Shown here piece after piece: positions 25,197-34,604 of a stretch of DNA of 64,000 nucleotides. The DNA is from Clostridiaceae bacterium (lineage in GTDB: Bacteria; Bacillota; Clostridia; Lachnospirales; Lachnospiraceae): assembly GCA_902363735.1 (NCBI GenBank), contig CABJBA010000004.1:186001-250000 (forward strand), written 5' to 3'. Every line of letters starts with the position of its first letter. Position 1 is the stretch's first letter. The translations under genes and the position numbers were made by a program. The notes beneath the pieces are model-generated. The model saw nothing but the letters and a program-made list of their open reading frames with translations, was not told the DNA's origin and made no database searches.

Positions 25197-26936
25197 TTAC
25201 ACGACTACAATCCTGTTTTTCCCTTCGGTCTTTCCCTTGTACAAAGCCTTATCAGCTCTTTTTATTAATTCCCTGATTGTCTCTTGTTCGCTGATGGTGG
25301 CAAGGCCCATGGTTACAGTAACAAACAAAGGACTTTCACTATACAAAAATGGGTCTTTCTCTACGGCACTTCGAATGGCTTCGGCTTGTTTTTCAGCGTC
25401 GGCAGGTGATAATTGAGGAAGTAATAGCAGAAATTCTTCCCCACCCCAACGAGCAGCCACCCCATAATCATTTATCTGTTCTAAGACTCTATTTGATAGC
25501 TCTTTTAACACCATATCGCCCGCATCATGACCATACAGGTCGTTAATTTGCTTGAAATTATCAATGTCTGCAATAATAATAGAAAAAAGCTGTCCGTTTT
25601 TTGTAAAGTTTTCGTATTCCTTATCCAGACACTCCTGTATATGCCTGCGATTATACAAACCTGTTAATGTATCAACCCTTGATGTAAAATCCAACCGCTT
25701 GTTTAACTTTTCTAAATTTACTTTGGCTGCCGTTAATTCTTGCGTACGCTCCCCTATTAATCTTTCCAGAGAGCTATTGAGAGAAATTAAAGCGTTCTCA
25801 GCCTTCATCCTCTTTCCGTGATTTGTTATCAATCCGGCCATTAAAATCGTCTCAATCACAATAATCAAGCCACCAAAAACAACGTATTTTCCATATGTAT
25901 GCCATATATTTTCCTCTTTATAGAAAATTGTGCTTTTTAGCGGAAGCTTATCCTCGGCGATGTCCCAGTGTTTCAAAGCCCTCCAATCAACTGTATATTT
26001 ATGGGATTGTTCCGATTCTATTACCAAATCTTCTAATTTGATACCTTTCATCATTTGGATCGCACTTTGAGCCGCTTGATTTCCAATCAGCGCTTGATCG
26101 TAGACATAACCGCCAACAATCCCGCTTCCTAAAAACTGATAATGAACGCCGAAAACCGGAATATTAACTTCTTTGATAATTTCCTCTAAAACATTCACAG
26201 GTATGAAGGCTTTGCCTTCAGCATCCTGTATCCAGCGGACAAATAAAACAGCACTACGGTCACTTGGATTTCGCAGCATGTCCAGCATCTGCTGATGAGA
26301 CAATTGATTTAAATAAATAAAATCTATTTTATCGGCATAGAGCAAAGCTACCTTTTTTATTTGCTCAAGGGTGCTTTGCTCACTTTCTGAATGACCGATC
26401 ACAACATAAACCTGCTCTAAGTTTTCCAGCGTATTATTGATAAGTTCAATATTTTTTTTGTAATCCACAAAGGCTGAAAGCGTAACATGTTCCGATTGCA
26501 AATTTACAGGCTTTTGGCCGTCCCCGGCCCAGACAACAACAATGGGGGTATCTCCAAATATATCGTTTCCGTATTTATACAAGAAATCTGCTACGCCATC
26601 CGATGCGATAATGACATCCGGCCTCCAATTTGAGTATTTCTGTTTAAAACTGAGATACTGAGCTGTCGCCTCCAGATAAGCATCATTATCCGGGAATTTA
26701 TCCATGTTCAAGTATTCATAGGCGAAGTTAAATGTGTAGCCGCTTTCCCGCAGCAATGCGTTTGTGACACCTTCATTAAATAATTGATGAGCAGGATGTT
26801 CCGCAGTAAATTGATTTATAATCAATATATTTTTTTCAGGTATAGTTTCTGAAGCGGACACGCCAACAGGAAATGCTAAGACAAATACAAAAGCCGCTAT
26901 AACCCATGCGGAGATTTTTCTGAATACAAACTTCAT
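25197..26936 (-). CDS. membrane diguanylate cyclase with extracytoplasmic ABC-type binding domain
   Basis: A 579-residue protein that probably makes cyclic di-GMP. A signal peptide (about 1-28, cut near VSA-SE) leads into a periplasmic-binding-protein-like domain (about 33-345: NILIINQFTAEHPAHQLF, DVIIASDGVADFLY, IPVFGVHYQFLGSGIVGGYV) like the ABC substrate-binding family seen before clostridial sensors. A membrane helix (350-370), a coiled coil (about 378-415) and a GGDEF domain (DTLTGLYNRR at 422-431; GGEEF at 498-502) follow. The active-site motif is intact; I see no clear RxxD inhibitory site. It stands alone. Confidence 0.92.
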   Translation of the reverse strand: MKFVFRKISAWVIAAFVFVLAFPVGVSASETIPEKNILIINQFTAEHPAHQLFNEGVTNALLRESGYTFNFAYEYLNMDKFPDNDAYLEATAQYLSFKQKYSNWRPDVIIASDGVADFLYKYGNDIFGDTPIVVVWAGDGQKPVNLQSEHVTLSAFVDYKKNIELINNTLENLEQVYVVIGHSESEQSTLEQIKKVALLYADKIDFIYLNQLSHQQMLDMLRNPSDRSAVLFVRWIQDAEGKAFIPVNVLEEIIKEVNIPVFGVHYQFLGSGIVGGYVYDQALIGNQAAQSAIQMMKGIKLEDLVIESEQSHKYTVDWRALKHWDIAEDKLPLKSTIFYKEENIWHTYGKYVVFGGLIIVIETILMAGLITNHGKRMKAENALISLNSSLERLIGERTQELTAAKVNLEKLNKRLDFTSRVDTLTGLYNRRHIQECLDKEYENFTKNGQLFSIIIADIDNFKQINDLYGHDAGDMVLKELSNRVLEQINDYGVAARWGGEEFLLLLPQLSPADAEKQAEAIRSAVEKDPFLYSESPLFVTVTMGLATISEQETIRELIKRADKALYKGKTEGKNRIVVV

Positions 26937-27113
26937 CCCAGCTCTCCTTTCTCATTAATACAAAATACAACTGAAATCCGATTGTAATTATCATATTCGG
27001 GCTTAATCAAGTGTTTCAGGTAATACAACAAACTTCGCAGTGCCTTGAACGGTCAAAAAAGATGCTGCTAGAGCCTGATAGAACCTTGGTGGAAAGGCCC
27101 TTTGCTCTTAATT

Positions 27114-27983
27114 TTATATTTCGACTTCCATTAAGGTTAAATTCATGGCTCTCCCTCCGACCTTGACTTCAGAAATTTCATTATCCTTTATAGCTAAAGA
27201 CACTTGGATTTCAGATGGCTTTTTCATAGAATAACCTTGTTCAAATATGATATGTGAAGCTTGCTCCTGATTGATTTTTCCATAGTGGTACAAATAAGAA
27301 GCAAGTGCACCGCTTGATGTTCCTGTGGCAGATTCCTCCGGGATACCATATAAGGGAGCAAAATTTCTACAGTAAGCGTTAGCGCCATGTAAGGATTTCA
27401 AAGAAAAAGCATGGTATCCAACAGCATTATACTTCTGGCTGATTTCTTTTACTTTTTTCATATCCGGTCTGATCGCATCTAAAATCTCAATGCTTCTTAC
27501 AGGAATCATAATATCCCGAAGTCCTGTTGATACAACTTGAACCAACAAATCTGCTGCAATTTTGGAAGTACTGATGTTTAAAGAATCTGCTATTTCATCT
27601 TTATCTATAACTTCCGAAAATACCGGAATAGCTTGATCCATCATAACAAAATTATCCTTATGAATTTCAATGCCAAGTATTCCTGCTTTTGTTTCTTGCT
27701 CATACTTACCTTGTTTTAATAAATTTAGACTTGACATTGCATAGAAAGTGGCAATCGTAGCATGACCACATAAGTCCACCTCTTCATTGGGTGTAAAGAA
27801 TCTCACTTTAAAATCCGCCGCATTTGATTGTGATACAAAAGCAGTTTCACTGAATCCAAGAACAGCAGCAATTTTTCTCATTTCTTCCTCAGATAATGAA
27901 TCTGCGTTCATAACAACGCCTGCTGGGTTTCCGCCTTCTTTTGTTTTAGCAAAAGAGTTTAACGTATATACGTTTATTTTCAT
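27114..27983 (-). CDS. PhzF-family isomerase/epimerase-like protein
   Basis: A 289-residue protein with the two-lobed diaminopimelate-epimerase-like fold. Family marks are EGGNPAGVV (16-24), GFSETAFV with the likely general acid/base Glu46, FTPNEEVDLCGHATIA, and PEESATGTSSGALASYL in the second lobe. Members catalyse isomerisation of small acids, but most bacterial copies have no known substrate. It is a single gene between the cyclase and rlmD. Confidence 0.93.
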   Translation of the reverse strand: MKINVYTLNSFAKTKEGGNPAGVVMNADSLSEEEMRKIAAVLGFSETAFVSQSNAADFKVRFFTPNEEVDLCGHATIATFYAMSSLNLLKQGKYEQETKAGILGIEIHKDNFVMMDQAIPVFSEVIDKDEIADSLNISTSKIAADLLVQVVSTGLRDIMIPVRSIEILDAIRPDMKKVKEISQKYNAVGYHAFSLKSLHGANAYCRNFAPLYGIPEESATGTSSGALASYLYHYGKINQEQASHIIFEQGYSMKKPSEIQVSLAIKDNEISEVKVGGRAMNLTLMEVEI

Positions 27984-28040
27984 ATATTTCCAACCTCCAA
28001 TACTTCGCTTAAGTATAAACTAACTACAAAAACAATTGTA

Positions 28041-29411
28041 TTATGACATGGCATGACATAATTTGACAATCACTTCAGTATGAGAGCTCCACCCAAACAT
28101 GTCGCACCCTCTGACATTTACTATCTTATACCCTCTATCTGCCAAATACCTCATATCCCTGGCCAATGTGGCAGAGTCACAACTGATATACACGACTCTT
28201 TCAGGTGCCATTTTCACGATAGTTTCCAGACACATCTCATCACACCCTTTCCTGGGTGGATCTACCACGATTACGTCAGCGTATACTTGGTTCTTTTCAA
28301 ACTGCTCCGGCAGAACTTCTTCTGCTTTTCCTACAAAAAACTCCACATTCTCAATACCATTTAACTTAGCGTTTTCTCTGGCGTCGTCGATAGCCTGAGG
28401 GACAATCTCTACCCCATACACTTTTTTTGCTTTCTGAGCCAGAAATAAAGATATTGTCCCAATCCCACAATAAAGATCCCATACAACTTCTCCGCCTGTA
28501 AGACCGGCATATTCAAGGGCCGTTGCGTATAGTTTTTCTGTCTGTACTGGATTTACCTGGTAAAATGACAATGGAGAAATACGGTATTTCACCTCACCGA
28601 TGTAATCTGTTATATAACCTGGACCATATAAATTTTCCACTTTATTGCTCAGAATTACATTGGTCTGTTCCTTATTTACATTAAGGGAAATACTGGCCAT
28701 TCCTGGAATCTCCAGCAGACTTTCCACCAGTTCCTGCTTATGTGGCAAGCTCTTTCCATTGATAACCTGACAGACCATAATTTCTCCCGTCTTAAATCCT
28801 TTGCGGATCAGGGTATGCCGGATTAATCCTTTATGGGTTGACTCATCATAGGGCGTTAGTCCATGTTTTTCCATATGGGACTTAATCCTCTGTAATACCT
28901 CTCGGTTCTCTTCCACTCCTAAAAGACAGTCTTGGCATTCAATAATCGTATGGCTTCGACCTGCGTAAAACCCGGCGATGATATTGCCTTCTTTATCTAA
29001 TCCCCAGGGGAACTGGGCTTTATTCCGGTATCTCCAGGGCTCGTCCATTCCTATAATAGGGAGCATGGGGACTTCTTTAAAACCACCAATCCTGGTGATG
29101 TTATTATAAATTTTCCTCTCTTTATACTTAAGCTGCTCCTCGTAACTCATGGCCTGAAGCTGGCAGCCTCCGCACTGTCTTGCCACCGGGCATCGGGGCT
29201 CTATGCGGGCTGGAGAGGGCGTTATGATTCGCTCCAGCCTTGCAAAGCCGTAGGATTTCTTTGTTTTCATTACTTTGGCTTCTATCTTATCACCAATGAC
29301 TGTATCTTTGATAAACCAGGTAAATCCTTCGGTTTTTCCTATACCTTCTCCAGTTTCGCTTATATCTTCTATGATTGTTTCAATGGTGTCATTTTTCTTC
29401 CAATCTGACAT
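28041..29411 (-). CDS. rlmD: 23S rRNA (uracil-C5)-methyltransferase, RlmD/TrmA type
   Basis: A 456-residue methyltransferase. An N-terminal TRAM domain (about 5-65) is followed by the [4Fe-4S] cysteines C74, C80, C83 (CPVARQCGGC) and a fourth in ECQDC (159/162). The SAM site is VWDLYCGIGTISLFLA and the catalytic Cys lies in RVVYISCDSATLARDM. It methylates a uracil in 23S rRNA or, in related enzymes, tRNA. Firmicutes often carry several paralogues, so the exact target is inferred. The ATG at 29411 has GGAGA 5 nt upstream. Confidence 0.88.
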   Translation of the reverse strand: MSDWKKNDTIETIIEDISETGEGIGKTEGFTWFIKDTVIGDKIEAKVMKTKKSYGFARLERIITPSPARIEPRCPVARQCGGCQLQAMSYEEQLKYKERKIYNNITRIGGFKEVPMLPIIGMDEPWRYRNKAQFPWGLDKEGNIIAGFYAGRSHTIIECQDCLLGVEENREVLQRIKSHMEKHGLTPYDESTHKGLIRHTLIRKGFKTGEIMVCQVINGKSLPHKQELVESLLEIPGMASISLNVNKEQTNVILSNKVENLYGPGYITDYIGEVKYRISPLSFYQVNPVQTEKLYATALEYAGLTGGEVVWDLYCGIGTISLFLAQKAKKVYGVEIVPQAIDDARENAKLNGIENVEFFVGKAEEVLPEQFEKNQVYADVIVVDPPRKGCDEMCLETIVKMAPERVVYISCDSATLARDMRYLADRGYKIVNVRGCDMFGWSSHTEVIVKLCHAMS

Positions 29412-29464
29412 GGTATCTCCGATCTGCAATTTAAAAAGCTTGTTGTGGGATTAGTCTGCGGTGC

Positions 29465-29576
29465 AGCCATGGAATCCGGAGGATTCCATGGCTCACGGGC
29501 GTTGGCCCTATGAAACAGGACGTAAAGAGATTTTCTTATGTGCAAGCACAACGAAAATCTTTTTACGTCCTGTTTC
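29465..29576. repeat. cluster of long palindromes between rlmD and the helicase gene
   Basis: Two strong hairpins in a row. The first is AGCCATGGAATCC (29465-29477), a 3-nt loop, then its exact complement (29481-29493). The second has 24-nt arms at 29512-29535 and 29553-29576 with one mismatch (core ACAGGACGTAAA), and its loop holds a small TGTGC/GCACA stem. A GGGC/GCCC stem sits between them. No gene overlaps. The length and perfection exceed a normal terminator and suggest an interspersed palindromic element or a structured RNA. Confidence 0.65.
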
Positions 29577-29631
29577 GCACTGCTCATTGCTTTCGTGAAT
29601 ATTTTACCCCCTTTTCTTCCAAGAAGCAAGA

Positions 29632-29696
29632 TAATAAAATACGGGAGCGGGACACTCCCGGTAAGATTAAAATCTTCCTTCTTTGTCCCGCTCCCG
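29632..29696 (-). terminator. terminator of the DEAD-box helicase gene
   Basis: Perfect 13-bp stem CGGGAGCGGGACA (29642-29654) / TGTCCCGCTCCCG (29684-29696), followed on the minus strand by TATTTTATTA. It begins 6 nt after the helicase stop. Confidence 0.85.
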
Positions 29697-29701
29697 GAAA
29701 T

Positions 29702-31387
29702 TTATTTGCCTTTTCCGTTGGCTTTTTCCATATGGATATTTTTTCCTTTAATTTTTACATCCTTCATAGCCTTTAACACTGCATCCGCATTTTCTCTCGG
29801 AACCTCTACAAAGGTGTACTTATCATACATATCAATACTTCCAACCATTCTTCCAGGCATTCCGGATTCTCCGGCTATGGCTCCCAGAATATCTCCCGGC
29901 TTTATGTTCTGGTTCTTACCAATGTTAATGAACAGACGGGCCATATCTTCCCTGGTCGGAGAATCATATCTGTTGCCCCGGCTATTTCCATTTCCGCTTC
30001 CGCTTCCAGTTCTGCTGCGTCCCCGGCCTGCGCTGCCGTAATTGTCCAGATCGTCAAGGGATCGAGGTTCTCTTGTATCGATGACATCCTCATTTTCTTC
30101 ACCCAACATCATCTTAAGCAGAGCTGCCGCCAGATCCAGAGAGGTATAATCCTCTTCCAGAATCTTCTTCTCAATGATGTTTACCATCTTGCTTAAATCG
30201 GTATCATTGATGGTATCTGCCACACTTTCTAGCACCTTGTCAACCTTAATGGCAGTTACGTCATTTAAGGAAGGAATGGCCTGGGGAAAGATCTTGGTCT
30301 TACAATAGCGCTGAATGTCACGGAGTTTATAAACCTCCTTGCCCACTACAAAGCTAAAGGCAATACCTTCACGGCCCGCACGGCCTGTACGGCCGATTCT
30401 GTGCACATAATACTCATCATCCTGGGGAAGGTCGTAATTGAATACCGCCTCTACGTCGTCTACGTCGATTCCACGGGCTGCAACGTCAGTAGCCACAAGT
30501 ATCTCTGTCTTACCGTTACGGAAGCTGTTCATGACCCTGTCACGCTGTATCTGCTTTAAGTCTCCATGAAGACCTTCCGCAAAGTATCCACGTCCCTGAA
30601 GGGCCTGTACCAGTTCATCTACCTGCTTTTTGGTGTTGCAGAAAACAACGGAAAGCTTAGGTGCATACATATCGAGAAGACGGCACATAACTTCCAGCTT
30701 GCTCTTTGGCTTTACTTCATAATAATACTGGGTTACTTTAGGAACGGTCAGTTCTTTCTTAACCACCTTAACGGTCACTGGCTCTTTCTGGAACTTTCTG
30801 GCGATTTCCATAATAGCAGACGGCATGGTGGCGGAGAACATAACGGTCTGACGTTCCTCCGGAAGCTGGCTTAAAATGGTTTCCATATCTTCTAAAAATC
30901 CCATGTTCAGCATTTCATCAGCTTCATCCATAACCACAGTATGAACCTGATCAAATTTCACGGTTTTACGGCGCATATGATCCATCACACGCCCCGGTGT
31001 ACCAATGATGACCTGAGTGCCATCTTTTAAAGAACGGATCTGTTTTACAATATCCTGTCCTCCGTAAATAGGGAGGACCTTGACGCCATGCATATATTTT
31101 GCAAGCCTGCGGACCTCATCTGCCACCTGGATGGCAAGCTCCCTGGTAGGGCAGAGGGCAATCGCCTGAAGCTTTTTTACTTTAGGATCAACTTTCTGCA
31201 GAAGGGGAATTCCAAAAGCTGCTGTTTTACCGGTCCCTGTCTGAGCCTGACCGATAATATCCCGTTCCTCCAACTGCACTGGAATGGCCTGGGCCTGAAT
31301 TGGAGATGCCTCCTCAAATCCCATATCTGCCACTGCCCGCAGAATTCTCTCATCTAACTGTAACTCATCAAATCTAACTGTCTCCAT
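29702..31387 (-). CDS. DEAD-box ATP-dependent RNA helicase (CshA/DeaD type)
   Basis: A 561-residue RNA helicase. Visible motifs: Q motif FEEASPIQAQAIP, motif I AQTGTGKT (48-55), Ia PTRELA, II DEAD (154-157), III SAT (185-187) and VI HRIGRTGRAG. A Gly/Arg/Ser-rich linker (about 455-480) leads to a DbpA-like RNA-binding domain at the C-terminus (LFINIGKNQNIKPGDILGAI). It unwinds RNA in ribosome assembly or mRNA decay. It may be cold-induced like its relatives, but no cold-box was identified in the 5' region. Confidence 0.95.
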   Translation of the reverse strand: METVRFDELQLDERILRAVADMGFEEASPIQAQAIPVQLEERDIIGQAQTGTGKTAAFGIPLLQKVDPKVKKLQAIALCPTRELAIQVADEVRRLAKYMHGVKVLPIYGGQDIVKQIRSLKDGTQVIIGTPGRVMDHMRRKTVKFDQVHTVVMDEADEMLNMGFLEDMETILSQLPEERQTVMFSATMPSAIMEIARKFQKEPVTVKVVKKELTVPKVTQYYYEVKPKSKLEVMCRLLDMYAPKLSVVFCNTKKQVDELVQALQGRGYFAEGLHGDLKQIQRDRVMNSFRNGKTEILVATDVAARGIDVDDVEAVFNYDLPQDDEYYVHRIGRTGRAGREGIAFSFVVGKEVYKLRDIQRYCKTKIFPQAIPSLNDVTAIKVDKVLESVADTINDTDLSKMVNIIEKKILEEDYTSLDLAAALLKMMLGEENEDVIDTREPRSLDDLDNYGSAGRGRSRTGSGSGNGNSRGNRYDSPTREDMARLFINIGKNQNIKPGDILGAIAGESGMPGRMVGSIDMYDKYTFVEVPRENADAVLKAMKDVKIKGKNIHMEKANGKGK

Positions 31388-31452
31388 AAATGATTAGTCC
31401 CTTTCTCATGGCTAGCCGGGTTCCCATGTTGCCGACCGCCTCACACACACTT

Positions 31453-31506
31453 TCGCAAATAAAACGAGAGGCACCAGGCACGTTTCAGACCTTCATCCTC
31501 TCGTTT
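31453..31506 (-). terminator. hairpin between the CorA-like gene and the helicase gene
   Basis: Stem AAACGAGAGG (31462-31471) / CCTCTCGTTT (31497-31506), perfect 10 bp, followed on the minus strand by TTTTATTTG. It lies 60 nt after the CorA-like stop and 75 nt before the helicase start. It most likely ends the CorA-like transcript; it could also act as a leader element for the helicase. Confidence 0.65.
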
Positions 31507-31564
31507 CACACAAGCATAAACTATAACAGATTTTTTTTTTCATGTCAAGGGTATGATATTATTT

Positions 31565-32494
31565 TTATTTCCGAAACCAACCACTTCTTTTAAAATACCA
31601 GATTTCCCCGGCAATCAGTAACAGGCTGACAAAAACACAGACCATGTATCCATATGTCCAGTTAAGCTCCGGCATATTTTTAAAGTTCATCCCATACCAG
31701 CCTGCAATCAGAGTCAGTGGAGAAAACACTGCGGTTGCCATGGTTAAAAAGGATAAAGAATGGTTCCGCCTGGCCTCCATACGGGACTGGTACATTTCCC
31801 GGAGCTGGAGGGCGTACTCCCGCAGTTCTCTTCCGTGCTCCACCAGCCGTTCCATCCGCCCGGAAAACAAATGAAAAAATGCACATTCCTCATCTCTTAA
31901 AAGTCTGTTGTAATTTTCTGTCAATGTCTGACTTACATTGAGAAGCTGTCCGTAGTAGGAGGAAATTCTTGCCAATTCTTTTCTCACCTTTAATATAGAA
32001 GCGGGGAAATCTATCCGGCTGTGCTGTCCGCTCATAATCCGGTCTTCCATTTCTGTTAAGTTTTCCTCATAGCTCTGCAAAAATTCCGCCTCATCCTTCA
32101 CCATAAACTCCAAAATTTCGAAAAAAAGATGGGATATGCTTGTTTTTTCCATAATCTGCTCTCTTTGGATTTCATGAAGGATATTTTTTACTTCCCCGCT
32201 GTCATCTATAAATACCAGCTTTTCCTGATCCATGTAATAACCAAATATTAGCAGACCTCCCAAAAGATCTTTTTTGTCCGGAATTACCAAAGTCCCGATA
32301 ATGCAGTCTTTTAATAAGTCCGCCCGGCTGTACCGGGCATTTTCCAGGTTTTTAATAAGCAAGTTGTCATGATAACGGGTATGGTGAAGCTTACGGTATT
32401 CCTCCCGGCTCATGACCTCTACCAGATTCTCTCCCGGAATAGCTGCTTCTCCCGGTTCCATTGGAACCAGCTTTTTCTTTAACCGATAGCGCAC
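31565..32494 (-). CDS. CorA-family divalent cation transporter
   Basis: A 309-residue protein with a cytoplasmic N-terminal domain (about 1-245, the last 100 residues a long charged helix) and two C-terminal membrane helices. The channel signature is YGMNFKNMPELNW, with GMN after the first helix (SFLTMATAVFSPLTLIAGWY). It probably carries Mg2+ or a similar ion. The basic tail KRSGWFRK is typical. The gene is alone, and the ATG follows an AGGAGGAGT site. Confidence 0.92.
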   Translation of the reverse strand: MRYRLKKKLVPMEPGEAAIPGENLVEVMSREEYRKLHHTRYHDNLLIKNLENARYSRADLLKDCIIGTLVIPDKKDLLGGLLIFGYYMDQEKLVFIDDSGEVKNILHEIQREQIMEKTSISHLFFEILEFMVKDEAEFLQSYEENLTEMEDRIMSGQHSRIDFPASILKVRKELARISSYYGQLLNVSQTLTENYNRLLRDEECAFFHLFSGRMERLVEHGRELREYALQLREMYQSRMEARRNHSLSFLTMATAVFSPLTLIAGWYGMNFKNMPELNWTYGYMVCVFVSLLLIAGEIWYFKRSGWFRK

Positions 32495-32580
32495 TTTTTA
32501 CTCCTCCTGCTCTCAATAGGAATAGAGGCCTCTCCGGTAAAACATTTACCAAAGGGACCTCTTATATTGATTCTGGTTTA

Positions 32581-33177
32581 TTATACCTGATAGAGCTGAC
32601 GCACGACACCTGCAATCATCTTTGCTGTACCGGTTACGCCAAGAAGAGAGGAGTCAATCATCAGGTGTTTATGTCTGGGATCGCTGGGTAAGTAGCCTGC
32701 ATATTTTTTGTGATATGCATTTCTCGCCTTGTCAACGGAAGCGATTACCCGTTTTGCTTCGGTAGGCGTCATTCCAAGAGTCTTTACGCAGTTTTCCACC
32801 CGTTTTGTGTAGGTAGCATAAATATAAATATTAATAGTATTTTTCTCATGCTCCAGCACAAAATCCGAACACCTTCCTACTACAATACAGCTCGACTTTT
32901 TTGCCAGATCCAGAATAATTCCCTTTTGGACCTCAAATATAATATCCTGCATGTAATCTTCATCAGTTCCCAATGGAAACATGTGAGGAAGAAAAGCCTG
33001 CTTTGCCCGTTCTTCCTCATTGCTTATGGTAGAAATAGGGAGCTTCAGATGATTGGCAACTGCCTCCACGATGTCTCTGTCATAGATTTCCACGCCCAGA
33101 TCTTTAGACAATTCTTTAGCAATAGGACGTCCCATACTTCCGAATTCCCGGGCAATGGTAATTGTAAACTTCTCCAT
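32581..33177 (-). CDS. cytidylate-kinase-like protein
   Basis: A 198-residue member of the 'cytidylate kinase-like' clostridial family. It opens FTITIAREFGSMGRPIAKELSKDL, which stands where true CMP kinases have a GxxGxGK P-loop, so the phosphate loop is altered (REFGSMGR). EIYDRDIVEAVAN and IVVGRCSDFVLEH follow the same fold. Substrate is not known. It starts only 15 nt after an amino-acid ABC permease gene with a GGGAGGGG site, so it is the last gene of that operon, an unexpected partner. Confidence 0.85.
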   Translation of the reverse strand: MEKFTITIAREFGSMGRPIAKELSKDLGVEIYDRDIVEAVANHLKLPISTISNEEERAKQAFLPHMFPLGTDEDYMQDIIFEVQKGIILDLAKKSSCIVVGRCSDFVLEHEKNTINIYIYATYTKRVENCVKTLGMTPTEAKRVIASVDKARNAYHKKYAGYLPSDPRHKHLMIDSSLLGVTGTAKMIAGVVRQLYQV

Positions 33178-33192
33178 TTAAAAATCCCCTCC

Positions 33193-33855
33193 CTAACTGG
33201 TTACAAGGGTTTTCTGGTAACCCCGTACCACACAGCTTAAAGCAAAGCAGATGATAAAGTAACAGAGAGCCTGAAAAGCAAACAGCATCAGCATGCCGCG
33301 CACATCGTATATGCTTCCCATAACAACGGCGCTGTTTCTCATGAATTCTGCCACATCCACCATTTTCAAGAAGGAAGTATCCTTGATAACAGTGATTACC
33401 TGACTGAGCAAAGCAGGAATGACCTTCTTATACATCTGCGGGAGTACGATATACCAAAGGGCCTGAACAAAGCTGAATCCCTGAGACTGAGCTCCTTCAA
33501 ACTGTCCCTGAGGAATAGCATTAAGACCTCCCCTGAATATTTCTGCCATAACTGCTGAGGTAAACAAGGATATAGCAAACACGGTTACTGCCACCTTATT
33601 CCCCTTAACGGTAAAATAAATCCAAAGTATCCACAAAAGATTGGGCGTACAGCGGAAAAACTCGGTATAAATAGCAACAAGGGTTCCCGCCCATCTCCAT
33701 TTTCCTGTTGAATAGGTCCGGATCAGGGCCAGCAGGGTTCCAAAAAATATACTGATTACGCTGGCCAGAACAGCCACCATAATTGTCATTCTAAGGCCCC
33801 TCATCATGAAGGTCACATTAGCCGCTGTAAATATCTGATTAAATAATTCTTTCAT
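33193..33855 (-). CDS. polar amino-acid ABC transporter permease
   Basis: A 220-residue membrane protein of the His/Glu/Gln/Arg/opine class, about five helices. The EAA loop is EIFRGGLNAIPQGQFEGAQS with the downstream FVQALWYIVLPQM. It forms the membrane pore with the second permease, whose gene it overlaps by 4 nt. Confidence 0.94.
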   Translation of the reverse strand: MKELFNQIFTAANVTFMMRGLRMTIMVAVLASVISIFFGTLLALIRTYSTGKWRWAGTLVAIYTEFFRCTPNLLWILWIYFTVKGNKVAVTVFAISLFTSAVMAEIFRGGLNAIPQGQFEGAQSQGFSFVQALWYIVLPQMYKKVIPALLSQVITVIKDTSFLKMVDVAEFMRNSAVVMGSIYDVRGMLMLFAFQALCYFIICFALSCVVRGYQKTLVTS

Positions 33856-34580
33856 GCGACCTCCTCATCCTGTAAGTCAAGGCTTTTGGGAGCCGGCAGC
33901 CGCATGGAACGAATTTCCAGATAACGGGCCAGCCTTGCCAGCGGGAAACAGATAATAAAGTACATCAGGGCGCTGGTAAAGTATGCCTGGGCAAAGTATC
34001 CGCGCTCAGCACCCCAGGAATCGGTAAAGTACATTAAGTCCATACCGGCTACCATAGCCAGAATGGAAGTGTTCTTTACCAGATTTAAAGCCTGATTTGC
34101 AAGAGGCGGCATGATAATCTTTATGGTCTGGGGCAGTATAATATGATACATAGTATCCATGTAAGAAAAACCCTGGGATGCCGCTGCCTCAGACTGGCCT
34201 TTTGGAATTGCTTCAATTCCAGTCCTTATGACCTCCGATATATAAGCGCCATGATAAACTCCCACTCCGATTACTCCCAGAACGAACTTGGGAATCCGGA
34301 AGCCTGAACTGGAAAACAGCATGGGGAGTACGGCATAATAGCACATCACCTGCAAAGCCAGAGGCGTATTCTGTATAAATTCCACGTAAATTCGTGAAAG
34401 TATCCTAAGCGGTTTGAATTTCGTCGCCGAAAACATACCGAACACCACTCCCAGGGCCAACGCTACAGTCAGCCCTACGAATGATATTTTAAGTGTCATA
34501 AAAAATCCTGGTATATAGTAGTCTGGAAATGCCTTAAACAGGGCATCCCAGCGTTTTGCATCAAAAAGACCTTTTATCAT
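33852..34580 (-). CDS. polar amino-acid ABC transporter permease
   Basis: A 242-residue membrane protein of the same class. The EAA loop reads EVIRTGIEAIPKGQSEAAAS followed by MDTMYHIILPQT. The N-terminus extends about 20 residues before the first helix (PGFFMTLKISFVGLTVALAL). It pairs with the following permease. The ATG has an AAAGGAAAA site and lies 24 nt after the binding-protein gene. Confidence 0.94.
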   Translation of the reverse strand: MIKGLFDAKRWDALFKAFPDYYIPGFFMTLKISFVGLTVALALGVVFGMFSATKFKPLRILSRIYVEFIQNTPLALQVMCYYAVLPMLFSSSGFRIPKFVLGVIGVGVYHGAYISEVIRTGIEAIPKGQSEAAASQGFSYMDTMYHIILPQTIKIIMPPLANQALNLVKNTSILAMVAGMDLMYFTDSWGAERGYFAQAYFTSALMYFIICFPLARLARYLEIRSMRLPAPKSLDLQDEEVA

Positions 34581-34604
34581 GTCAGTTTTCCTTTACGAAA
34601 CAGA

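Noticed and set aside
29369..29776. Short ORFs on both strands over the palindrome cluster
   Set aside because: They mirror each other because of the inverted repeats and lack ribosome sites; the DNA structure explains them.
31531..31540. Run of ten T as a plus-strand terminator
   Set aside because: No plus-strand gene lies upstream and no stem adjoins it.
32520..32575. Imperfect hairpin after the cytidylate-kinase-like gene as a terminator
   Set aside because: Stem has several breaks and no T run follows on the minus strand.
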